NCBI GenBank assembly: GCA_003255025.1
Contig: QANY01011365.1
Span: 124,001-188,000 of the forward strand
Direction: 5' to 3'
Source of the DNA: Datisca glomerata
Taxonomy: Eukaryota > Streptophyta > Magnoliopsida > Cucurbitales > Datiscaceae
DNA: 64,000 bases
In this document: positions 55,981-64,000 of the stretch, piece by piece
Layout of the letters: each line of letters opens with the position of its first letter
Numbering within the stretch: the first letter of the stretch is position 1
Notes under the pieces: model-generated
Database searches by the model: none
What the model saw: the letters and a program-made list of their open reading frames with translations, nothing else
Told to the model about the DNA's origin: nothing
Made by a program: the position numbers and the translations under genes

Positions 55981-56616
55981 ATAATTGGCAGGAAAAACCA
56001 CAGAAAGAAGAAAATTACAGAGAATGAGTAAAAAGGAAATGGGGAAGAAGAACTTACAAGAAGCAGGAAGGATGAAAGAAGAAAAGAAACGAGGAAGACG
56101 AAAGCCTTATGTAGATTGCGAATTCAAAGAGGAAATGCGATAGCTTTAATGGATTAAAAAAAGAAGAGAGTATAATTTATTCTGAAAAGGTGTAAGTGAA
56201 AGGACGTATCGCAGGCGTTCGCTGGCAAAAAGGAATAATCGGCAAGATGATGGCGTGAACCGTCATTTGAAATGGATGAATGGGACAATGACAACTGGCA
56301 AAAGAAAAGGAAATAAAATGTCACGCCAAATAAAGAATTTGACGTGCACGCCCTACGTCAATAATTGAGAACGAGAAGGTGAAACAACAGGAAGTAGTGA
56401 CAAAGCATTAGTTTTCAACGAACATGTCAGCAAAAGCAGGAGACAGGACAGTGAAGGTACACTTCTCGTATGTGCTCGTTCAATTAAATAATGTGTATAT
56501 TTAGCATGTTATTAATGCACGCAGGTTTCAAAAAATGGATAGAAAGGCAAGAGGTCCAAGTAATTAATTCCCCAACCGAGGTGTATGTGAAACAACATCA
56601 TTACACTTCATTGAAT
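55981..56616. other. 3' untranslated DNA before the 3' LTR
   Basis: No coding region seen. It may contain the promoter of the antisense ORF, but I recognise no box. Confidence 0.4.
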
Positions 56617-56630
56617 GTAATGGGGGCAAA
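56617..56630 (+). promoter_or_regulatory. Polypurine tract of the Tat-like element
   Basis: GTAATGGGGGCAAA lies directly before the 3' LTR start TGAGCAG. A near copy (GTAATGGGGCCAA) is found before the 3' LTR of the neighbouring element at 63578-63591. Confidence 0.88.
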
Positions 56631-57031
56631 TGAGCAGACATAAAATATTCACCATGCCACATACGAAAGGAAAATCAATCAAAGGAGAGTGTGAAGATGA
56701 TCATTGTGGCAAAACAGGAAGAAGATGATCAGAATCGTAGAAAAGATCAGATGGCTAGGACCAACTCGATGGTTAAAGGAAACAAGTAAGATTCCAGTGC
56801 ATATTCGGGAAATCCCACGAATATGGTAGTGATCCCATAAATGTAGCTATGTTCCAAAAAATATATAGAGAATCCCATTCATAGATTGATTCACCAATAC
56901 TTTGTAAAAGCTTATGAATACAAACGAATGAGAGGAATACAAACTAAGTAAATTTCACTAAATATTATTATTTCTCTCTTCTCTTATTTTATCTTCATAA
57001 TTTTTCTTATGTAAGGGAGAAACCCTTTACA
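56631..57031 (+). repeat. 3' LTR of the Tat-like element
   Basis: 401 bp, TGAGCAGACATAAAA to ACCCTTTACA, then the target copy TCGAC. The TATA region corresponding to 47469 is degraded (TTATGAATAC). Confidence 0.93.
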
Positions 57032-57036
57032 TCGAC

Positions 57037-57868
57037 CCCCTAGTTTTCTCCCCACTGAGATCATGAAACGGTCGAAAGAAGAATAGTATCTTAGTGCTTG
57101 TACGTAAGTTTGAATCTTAACCTCCTGGTTCTTGCGTGCAACTGTCTATGAAGTATGGGCTGAACTGTCTATGGCACAACTGTAGAAAGAAAAAAGGATT
57201 CTTCCCTAGAAGAGATCCTAAAGTGTCACTTTTATTGATTTGTGTTGAAGTATAATTGAACGGTAAACATCAAGCCAAGTGCCCTGAAGTACTAGTTTTT
57301 TTTTTTGTCAAATGCCCTGAAATACTAGTTAACTTCTTATTGTCGTTGTCAATAGTCATCAAATTTTCATCATTTTCTTCAACATATTGGTCAACCTTTT
57401 CCTCAAAGTTGAATATAGAGACACAGCTTGAACAACTTTGATTGAATAACCAATTGTAGATGGTTTGCTCAAGAAATCATTTTCATTAACTTTCAACTTT
57501 TATTTATATACTTTATTTTCTTTCTAATTCTAAAGATCTTTTAGAATTTGTAATTAGATGTAATAAAAATCTATAGTATCTTTTTAGTTTTTTAAAACTA
57601 CTTTGACCCACGAGTGTCTTTATAAGCCAATCAATGAGACTGAATTAGTAAAAATATAGAGTAGTATTAGCTACAGCAGTCAAAGTTTTACTTTTCAGCC
57701 ATTAATCAGTCTGCCTCTCAATTATTTCCAACTTGGCTATTGACTTTCGTTCTAACAGCGACAGGCTTAGCAATAATTGTATTTCAGCATTTCACATTCT
57801 CTCTTCCTTGTTCCATATCGCTTTCGCATTATATCCCATTTCCTTGGATCACAGAATAAGATTAACCA
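57037..57868 (+). promoter_or_regulatory. Upstream region of the NRT3-like gene
   Basis: 832 bp between the 3' LTR and the start codon. No repeat or coding region is visible. TATA-like words are at about 57650 (AAAATATAGAG) and 57830 (CATTATATCCC). A short repeat AACTGTCTATG occurs twice near 57138 and 57163. I cannot define a transcription start. Confidence 0.4.
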
Positions 57869-58661
57869 ATGGAAAATCTATTCCTCCTAAGCCTCACCTT
57901 CTTTGCTCTCTGCTTTTCAAAAGCTTGTCATGGAGATGTCCTCTTCTCCTCCCTCCCAGAAGCTCTTTTGGTCACTGCTTCTCCTCAACAAGGACAAGGT
58001 ACTAATCTGCTTCTGACTAAAGAACTTAAGAACCTGAGATTATATCAGCAAATCAAATTAATTGTGATTTGTGGATGTTTTATTTGTTATAATTGGAAAA
58101 AAGAAAAAAGCCTTTCAATATAAGATATGGATTATATAATTTATCTTGCTTTTGAGGCTAGCAGTTCTACAAGCTGGGGATGATAAACTTACAGTGGCAT
58201 GGGGTTTGAATCAGAGTCAACTACGCACACCAGGAGCAGATAATTCATTCAGTAACGTGAAGGTAAAACTATGCTATGCACCAACCAGCCAGAGAGACAG
58301 AGCATGGAGGAAAACAGTGGACAACCTGAGCAAGGATAAGACATGTCAATTCACCATTGTTAATAGACTCTATGATTTCTCTCAGGCGAATCAGAGCTTC
58401 GAGTGGGTAATCGAAAACGATGTGCCGACTGCAACTTACTTCATGAGAGCCTATGCATACAACTCTGCCGGAGAAGAAGTAGCTTTTGGACAAACAACAG
58501 ATGCTAAGAAAAACAGCAACCTGTTTGAGATCAATGGTATCAGTGGAAGTCATAGGGCCCTGGATATAGCCTCGATCTGCTTCTCAGCCTTTTCCCTTGT
58601 CTCTTTGTTTGGGTTTATCTTAGTGGAAAGAGATAGAAATAAGAGAGGTTCTAAGAACTGA
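57869..58661 (+). CDS. NRT3.1: NRT3/NAR2-family high-affinity nitrate transporter accessory protein
   Basis: Two exons, 57869-57998 and 58165-58661, joined by GT (57999) and AG (58163-58164), give 208 codons, the usual family length. Known role: a plasma-membrane partner that stabilises and activates NRT2 nitrate transporters in roots. Seen here: a signal peptide (LFLLSLTFFALCFSKACHG), a diagnostic middle part (VKVKLCYAPTSQRDRAWRKT, then SKDKTCQFTIV), the TATYFMRAYAYNSAGEEVAF and GQTTDA stretch, and one C-terminal membrane segment (LDIASICFSAFSLVSLFGFI) with a basic tail. The intron position (after SPQQGQ, phase 1) suits the family. No frame damage is visible, so this appears to be a working gene. 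The symbol follows the Arabidopsis family member. Orthology between NRT3.1 and NRT3.2 is not tested. Confidence 0.93.
57999..58164 (+). other. Intron of the NRT3-like gene
   Basis: 166 bp, starts GTACTAATC and ends GGCTAGCAG. AT-rich, no other feature. Confidence 0.88.
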
Positions 58662-59270
58662 AACAGTGGAGAAAAGCCCACCTCATGGGAGCAAAGGGGG
58701 AAAAGGTGATAAAATGGTATAAACTCTCGATATTCATGTACTGGCGATTTGTGCAGGTAATGCTGCTGTATCTGCAACGCGTAACTTTTGTTAGCTACTA
58801 TTTTCAATACAACCATCCTTGATTGTTGCAGTTGGCTAGCCATACATATTTTAATGCATTAAGGTTTAAGTTAAGACAACTTTTCTTCTTTGATAATCTC
58901 TTGATCAAGACTTTTAGTTTAGGGCTAAAAGTATTATTTGCATAATAAAACAATATTATATTCTATTGATCAAGACATTTTCTTTTGGCATCTACCTACC
59001 ATTGCCCATTTTCCCAATCTTGACTCTTGTCAGCGCCTTATCTATCTTGAGAGATAATTACAAAAGCTGACTTCAGGTAAAATAGGCCTTGGAATTCTCA
59101 ATCCGCATAAAAAAGGAAAAGGAATCACCCTATTTTCTGCCCTTTTGCACACTACAAATTCATGCCTCCATTTAAAGGATGATTTTAGGCGAGTCCCATT
59201 ATCCATTTTGTTCAGATAATAGAAAAAGAAAGAAAGAACAGGACTCTATCAGAGGTTCTTACAATACTTT
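58662..59270 (+). other. 3' flank of the NRT3-like gene
   Basis: An AATAAA poly(A)-type signal is present at 58944-58949, about 285 bp after the stop. No gene follows before the next retroelement. Confidence 0.5.
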
Positions 59271-59386
59271 ATAGGCTTATGAGCAGTCAAAATATCATAT
59301 GATACGTATAAGATTTAGACCGAAAACTTCATCAAAAGAAAATGAATCATCTTGTTTTCTGTCCTTTTGCACACTACAAAAGTGAA
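59112..59386. repeat. Direct repeat pair of about 46 bp across an LTR start
   Basis: CCTTTTGCACACTACAAA with its left flank (GGAATCACCCTATTTTCTGC at 59116 and TGAATCATCTTGTTTTCTGT at 59342) is present at about 59112-59158 and 59338-59384. The first copy lies in gene flank and the second inside the presumed 5' LTR of the next element. Confidence 0.7.
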
Positions 59387-59528
59387 TATCAATAGTCTTC
59401 TCGTGGTTTTTCTTTCCTTTAAGAGTTTTTCATGTAAATGATGGTGTCTTTATTCTCTCATTCTATCTCTAATTATTATCTTCATTATTCGTTCGTAAAG
59501 GGTTCCCATACCGAAAAAATCATTTACA
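59280..59528 (+). repeat. 5' LTR-like region of the non-autonomous element
   Basis: Begins TGAGCAGTCAAAATATCATA and ends CATTTACA by analogy with the Tat-like element. Only the first 45-50 bases match the 3' LTR well; the rest is shorter or rearranged. Possible target copy to the left: GCTTA (59275-59279). Confidence 0.55.
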
Positions 59529-59555
59529 AGAGACCCACCCTACAAGACTATGAAC

Positions 59556-59725
59556 ATGCCTAGAACCAGATCCAACGCAGTTCTAAATGAGGACAATAGA
59601 ACCAGAAATGAAGATGAACACGTAGATCAACTAACCCCACCGACGAAAATGCTGTAGACGATCTTAAACGCGTTGGCAGCAGAGATGGGAATGACAACAA
59701 GTACAAAATTAGAAACGGAATGAAA
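59556..59725 (+). pseudogene. Gag start relic
   Basis: Starts ATG at 59556 (MPRTRSNAVLNEDNR). It aligns with the Tat-like gag start at 47665, including DEHVDQLTPPTKML followed by an in-frame TAG at 59655, the same place as the TAG at 47776. The homology ends near 59725 and no capsid part follows. Confidence 0.8.
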
Positions 59726-59831
59726 AATGATAAACTCCTTCCTTGCATATTCGATTGGCTTGTTTCTTTTATATCATCATCAATTTCTAAAGAAAACGGG
59801 GGAGAGAATTTATTTGATTTGTGATAAACAA

Positions 59832-60345
59832 AGTCTTGACAACGGGAAAAGAATTGTCTTGACAACGGACAAAAAATATCTTGACAACGGGAAAAGTCTT
59901 GATAACAGGAAAAGTCTTGAGAACGGGAATGGAATTAGCTTGACAACGGGGAAAAGTCTTGAGAACGGGAATGGAATTAATTTGACAACGGGGAAAAGTC
60001 TTGAGAACGGGGAAGTCTTGAGAACGGGAATGGGAAAAGTCTTGAGAACGGGGAAAGTCTTGAAAACAAGAACGAAATTAGCTTGACAACGGGAAAGGTC
60101 TTAAGAACGGGAAAGAAAAATCTTGTCAATGGGAAAAGAATTATCTTGAGAGCAAGAAAGTCTTGAGAACGGGAAAGAAATGTCTTGACGGCGGGAAAGG
60201 AAATGTCTTGTGAACGGAAAAGAATTGTTCTAACAGCGGGAAATGAAATGTCTTGAGAACGGGAAAGTCTTGGTTAGGGAAATGAATTGTCTTGACAATG
60301 AAAAATCCTTGAGAACAGGAAAGAAATGTCCTGAGGGTGGGAACA
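59832..60345. repeat. Minisatellite with core TCTTGAGAACGGGAA
   Basis: More than twenty irregular units of roughly 15-30 bp built on TCTTGA(G/C)AACGGGAA with spacers such as TGGAATTAGC. An open frame at 59727-60086 runs through the left part and reads as repeats of KSLENGNGI and LTTGKSL. I regard it as a by-product of the repeat, not a gene. Confidence 0.88.
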
Positions 60346-60670
60346 TGGCATAACTTTTGACACGGGTGGAATCACGTGGCCTATGAGATATCAAATTGAA
60401 GTTTATTTAGAGACCTACAATTGTGATAGGGTTTACCCGTCGCAGCCTAGTTTCGAGTCAAAAAACAATGAATGTGCATCTTTAAAATTTTTAGAATAGA
60501 CGGATCACGGTACGCACAGGTCAACGTCTGGAGGGCAATACTTTAAAGGAATGTCTTGAAAACGGGAATGGAAAAATCATGACAACATGAATGACTATGA
60601 ATATAGAGATGGGAACCGAAAATGAAAACAGGAACGAAAAAAATGGGAACGGGAAATGTTGGAAGGAAAT
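60346..60670. other. Stretch with no recognisable gene
   Basis: Unique-looking DNA between two tandem arrays. A few scattered copies of the GAACGGGAA core remain near 60555-60655. Confidence 0.5.
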
Positions 60671-61650
60671 TATATGACAAATCTTATATTATCAGAAAGA
60701 TACAAAAGTCTACTTTTTGTAGAATTTTACGGAAATCAATTCAGAGCTCTCGGTCAAAAGTTATAATAGTTTTCATTGATACTGTTCAGTAAAGTAAATA
60801 TATCCACTCTTTTCATATTTAAATTTTAAACAGTATAGATTTAGATAGTATTATATGATAAACTATATATCATTAGAAAGATATGGATTTCTACTTCTTA
60901 AAACATTTTGCAGAACTTGATTTGTAGTTTTTGAGAAAAAGTTATGACAATTTTCAAAGCTACTCATGAAAGTAGATTATGCGAAATGATTAATTCATAA
61001 ATTAAAATATATCTATTGGAAGCTAATAACATGGCGAATCTTATATCATCGAAAATATACAAAATTCTACTTATTGGATAATTTTATAGAATTCAATTTG
61101 GAGTTTTCAATTAAAAGTTATGATAATTATTGTACGTAATACTTAAAAAAGTAAGACTATTCATGTCTTTCAAATTTAATCTTTAAACAACTTCCTTTAA
61201 AGAGTATCATATGAAAAACTATATATCGTTGAAAAGATACGGATGTATACATCTTGACAAAATTTGCAGAACTCGATTCGAAACTCTCGAACGAAAGTTA
61301 TAACAATTTTCATGAAGGTTGTTCAGGAAGGTCGATCATGTAGAACAGGTAATTTTGAAAATTATATTGCGTCAATTGGAAGCCAAATACGTGGTGAATT
61401 ATATATCATCGGAAACATATGAAAACTAACTTCTTGAAGAATTTCACGGAATTCAATTTAGTGCTCTCAATCAAAACTTATGACACGATAAAGTGTAGAA
61501 TTGTTAGGTTCATTTAGTAAGCTTCACCAACACATTAATACTTATGTGACAAATCATATATCGCTACAAAGCTACAGAAGTCAGTTTCTTGAATTTTTTT
61601 ACGGAATGAGATTCGAGCTTCTAGAAGAAAGTTACAATATACTCGTTCCC
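60671..61650. repeat. Satellite-like tandem array, six diverged copies of about 155-180 bp
   Basis: Copies start near 60671, 60850, 61030, 61206, 61388 and 61541. Each has the same series of landmarks: ATATATCATC(G/A)GAAAGATAC, a CTACTTCTTGAAGAATTT-type stretch, ACGGAATTC(G/A)ATT, GAGCTCTC and CAAAAGTTATGACAATTTTCA. Copies are clearly diverged. The spacing of 153-182 bp is in the range of classical plant satellites. Confidence 0.85.
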
Positions 61651-61768
61651 TACTCATTCTATTACGATATTATATATGGTGTTGTTCAACATTCTTGTCA
61701 CATATATTTGTATACGAGAAAAAGAAAAACAAATGAGAGAAACTCTAGCAAGAACCCGAAAGGAAATA

Positions 61769-62215
61769 TAAGGCCCCTGAGCTTTGTGAAAAGTTTATGT
61801 TCTTGGGAGTGTCTACGAACAGCGTTCTCAAAAGAGAACGGGCCCCTGAGCTTAAAAAGTTCAAGTCCATAAAAATTTATTGTCTACGGATGACGTTTTC
61901 TAAAGAAAATTGAAAACGGCCCTTGAGTTTAAAAAAGTTCAAGTCATTGAAGATTTGTTGTCTATGGACGATGTTTTCTATAGGAAGTTGGAAAAGGACT
62001 CCTGAGCTATAGAAAGCTCAAGTCCATGAAGATTTGTTATCGACGAACAATGTTTACTAGAGGAAACGGGTCCCTGAGCTTAAAAAAAGCTTAAGTCCAT
62101 GAAAATTTGTTGTCTACAGATGACGTTTTCTAAAAGAAATGGATCCCTGAGCTTATAAAAGACTTGGGTCCATGAAAATTGGTATCTGCAGGCATCATCT
62201 TCTAAAAAGGAGAAG
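61769..62215. repeat. Tandem array, about six copies of a 70-78 bp unit
   Basis: The unit has the form GGGCCCCTGAGCTTAAAAAG, TTCAAGTCCATGAAAATTTG and TTGTCTACGGATGACGTTTT. Copies start near 61769, 61839, 61917, 61996, 62068 and 62142. Related, more diverged units with GGTCATGGTTC and GAACCTAAGTC reappear at 62670-62890 and 63330-63520. Confidence 0.85.
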
Positions 62216-62690
62216 TAAAGAAGGGAAAACGGGAAAAAGAAAATGAAGAAAGGAGGAAGTTGAAAGTAGAGAACGAAAATTGGAAAGAAGATAGTAAGTT
62301 AGCAAAAAAATCCAAATATTGGAGAACGGGAAGAGCGAGAAGGGGAAAAATGAAGGGCATAAAGGAAGAAAACAAAAACTGGTAAAGAAGGACTAGATTA
62401 CTAAAAAAGAGTGTTGGAAAATGGGAAGAGAAAACAGAAGAACGAAAAAAAAAAAAGAAAAAGCAAAAAATGCTAAGTTTTAGGCTACGGGAAAAGCAGA
62501 AATAAAGGAAAAGGAAGCAAAGAAAGAAAGGGAAAAGATCCAAAGTAATAAATTAACAAGTATTGGACTATGGGAAATACCAAAGAAAGGTAAGAAAAGA
62601 CGCAAAGAAGAAGAAATGAAAGGAAGAACAGGAGTATACGAAAAAGAAGCAAAGAAAGAAAAGAAAAGGGCCACTGAGCTCTAAAAGCTT
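62200..62690 (+). repeat. Strand-asymmetric purine-rich tract
   Basis: Nearly 500 bases with very few pyrimidines on the plus strand (AAGAAGGGAAAACGGGAAAA and similar). Long minus-strand open frames rich in Phe and Ser here are only a result of this composition. Confidence 0.85.
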
Positions 62691-63520
62691 ATGTCCTTGG
62701 GAGTGTCTATGAACAACATTCTCTAAAGGAAATCAAAACGGGGTCATGGTTCCATAGAAGGAGCCTAAGTCATTGGGAGTGTCTACGAACACTATTCTCA
62801 GAAGGAAATTAAAACGGGACCATGGTTCCACATGAGCTTAAGTTCTTAGAAGTGTCTACGAACATCATTCTCAGAAAAAAATCAAAAACTTCAAAACATA
62901 AATATCCTTGTCTAAATCAGATGATGTTAAATAATCCATAACAGAAACAACTGAAGAAAGCAAAGATGAAATATTTCTTGAAAACAACTCAGTGCACTAT
63001 CTTGAAACTAAAGGCCAAAACGGGGGCAAAGGTTCTTTATTTGAATTTAAGTTCTTGGGAAAATGGTGCTCTCATTTTTCTTGAGAGGGGCATCTCATAA
63101 GTCTTACTCTCAAAAGGAAAAACAACTAGAAGAGGAAACACCATGGAAACAGACGACTCAAACAAGCCCGCTTCATTATAACAAGAATAAAGAAATTGTA
63201 ACAAACGAAAGAACATACCCATTACATTGTAAACGGGGAGGGAGTTTCAGCCTCAACTGATGGAAAGTAGAAACAGTCAAAACGGGTAAGCATATTCTTG
63301 CCTGAGCATCCCTTGAAAAAAATTTTAAGTAATTAAGAAAACAGGGTCATGGTTCATTATTTGAACTTAAGTCCTCATCTTAAAAGAAAATGGGCAGTTC
63401 TTAAGCCCTTCTCAGAGTGAAATGGGGTCATGGTTCTTCATTTGAACCTAAGTCCTCTTAGAAAGAAAACGGGGGCCATGGTTCTTTGTTCGAACCTAAG
63501 TCCTGGAGAACGAGGGACAT
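62670..63520. repeat. Dispersed diverged repeat units of the 3' region
   Basis: Three units with GTGTCTACGAAC(A)(A/T)CATTCTC lie at 62670-62890. One unit like the 55-bp repeat of the Tat-like element (GAGGGGCATCTCATAAGTCT) is near 63086. Three to four units with GGGTCATGGTTC(A/T)T are at 63330-63520. These show that this element and the Tat-like one share repeat ancestry. Confidence 0.7.
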
Positions 63521-63576
63521 AACATCGGAATAAGAAAGGACAAATCATTACACCTTAACGAATAAATTTCTGTTGA

Positions 63577-63591
63577 GTGTAATGGGGCCAA
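63577..63591 (+). promoter_or_regulatory. Polypurine tract of the non-autonomous element
   Basis: TGTAATGGGGCCAA lies directly before TGAACAGTC. It is close to the GTAATGGGGGCAAA tract of the Tat-like element. Confidence 0.8.
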
Positions 63592-64000
63592 TGAACAGTC
63601 AAAATCTCACATGACATGTGATAGGATCTAGACCGAAGACTCCATTAAAGAGAAGAGGATCAGAATTGTTGAAAGGTCCAAACGCTCATAATTAATCCAG
63701 CAATTATAAGGCAATATAGTCAACACAGTAGTTGAAAGAAACATAAAATGAGATCAGAATCGTGGGATGGATCTTACGGTTGGTTACGATTAAATTGACA
63801 GTGACAAGACAATATAGTGGATAAGCTGAGCATGGAAGCCCATACCTGAAGAAGATCTCATCAATAGGGAGGGGCGCTAACTAACAAAAATTTCATCAGC
63901 CGAAAACATAAGGCGGTGTGATCATCCCATTTTTTATTATTATTATTACTGTAAATCATATAAGTACAGTCTCATATAAAAAATGAGAAGAATAAGAGGC
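63592..64000 (+). repeat. 3' LTR of the non-autonomous element, truncated by the window edge
   Basis: Starts TGAACAGTCAAAATCTCACA. At least 409 bp, longer than its 5' counterpart. It has no coding capacity. The far end and the second target copy are beyond 64000. Confidence 0.7.

Larger units (their letters stand above)
47191..57031 (+). mobile_element. Full-length Ty3/gypsy element, Tat-like, with perfect TSD
   Basis: LTRs at 47191-47603 and 56631-57031, starting TGAGCAGACATAAA and ending TTTACA. The target-site duplication TCGAC is exact (47186-47190 and 57032-57036). A primer binding site, gag, protease, RT, RNase H and integrase follow in gypsy order. Between pol and the 3' LTR lies almost 4 kb with a CT microsatellite, a 55-bp tandem array and an antisense extra ORF. 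RT/RNase H sequence and the antisense ORF both point to the Tat clade (Ogre/Retand relatives). All frames are damaged. Confidence 0.94.
59280..64000 (+). mobile_element. Non-autonomous relative of the Tat-like element, running off the window
   Basis: A 5' LTR-like start TGAGCAGTCAAAATATCA (59280) and a 3' LTR start TGAACAGTCAAAATCTCA (63592) resemble each other and the Tat-like element's TGAGCAGACATAAA. The gag start at 59556 is homologous to that element's. After about 170 bp of gag the rest is noncoding and consists largely of tandem repeats. No protease, RT, RNase H or integrase is seen. The primer binding site is also missing. The right end is outside the window. Confidence 0.78.

Noticed and set aside
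59727..60086. 119-codon open frame with repeated KSLENGNG-type peptides
   Set aside because: It follows exactly the GAACGGGAA minisatellite, has no domain and no leader, and lies in a noncoding part of a retroelement.
62202..62674. Minus-strand open frames rich in Phe and Ser with membrane-like look
   Set aside because: They are produced by a purine-rich plus strand; no codon pattern or start context supports a gene.

Overview
This window is eukaryotic nuclear DNA from a flowering plant, almost certainly a eudicot. The signs are intron-bearing gene pieces of plant type, one intact nitrate-transporter accessory gene of the NRT3/NAR2 family, and a dense load of Ty1/copia, Ty3/gypsy and CACTA elements. 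I see no bacterial or phage features, no CRISPR array, and no rRNA or tRNA gene. I cannot name the species.

Layout. 1-5200: an isolated coatomer beta-prime exon relic (minus), a broken copia reverse transcriptase piece and a four-copy tandem repeat of about 160 bp. 5200-11250: a minus-strand Ty3/gypsy relic with a 30-bp minisatellite inside gag. 11519-13144: a vacuolar H+-ATPase subunit c pseudogene that lacks exon 1 but still has an intron. 13600-15665: small duplications, then one terminus of a CACTA element. About 15890-45688: a nested transposon stack. An old CACTA-like element with TNP2 transposase and Ulp1-like protease relics, both minus, is split by three insertions: a Sirevirus-like copia element (16170-28255, itself split by a second copia element at 17608-25528), a compact copia element (31320-36413, perfect TSD) and a non-autonomous CACTA element carrying a kinesin exon (37636-43197, TSD AGG). 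47191-57031: a full-length Tat-type Ty3/gypsy element with perfect TSD, degenerate pol, a seven-copy 55-bp tandem array and an antisense extra ORF. 57869-58661: the only intact host gene, NRT3-like, two exons, 208 codons. 59280-64000: a relative of the Tat-type element that has lost its primer binding site and pol and consists mostly of tandem repeats, including six copies of a 155-180 bp satellite-like unit.

How it fits together. No retroelement or transposase reading frame here is intact. Several catalytic residues are lost, and the stops I checked in one copia element are nearly all explicable as C-to-T or G-to-A changes. The main biological interest is the nesting, which can be dated by target-site duplications, host exon capture by a CACTA element, satellite-like arrays growing in retrotransposon 3' regions, and the single functional NRT3-like gene sitting between two related retroelements. 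I found no convincing novel multi-gene system.
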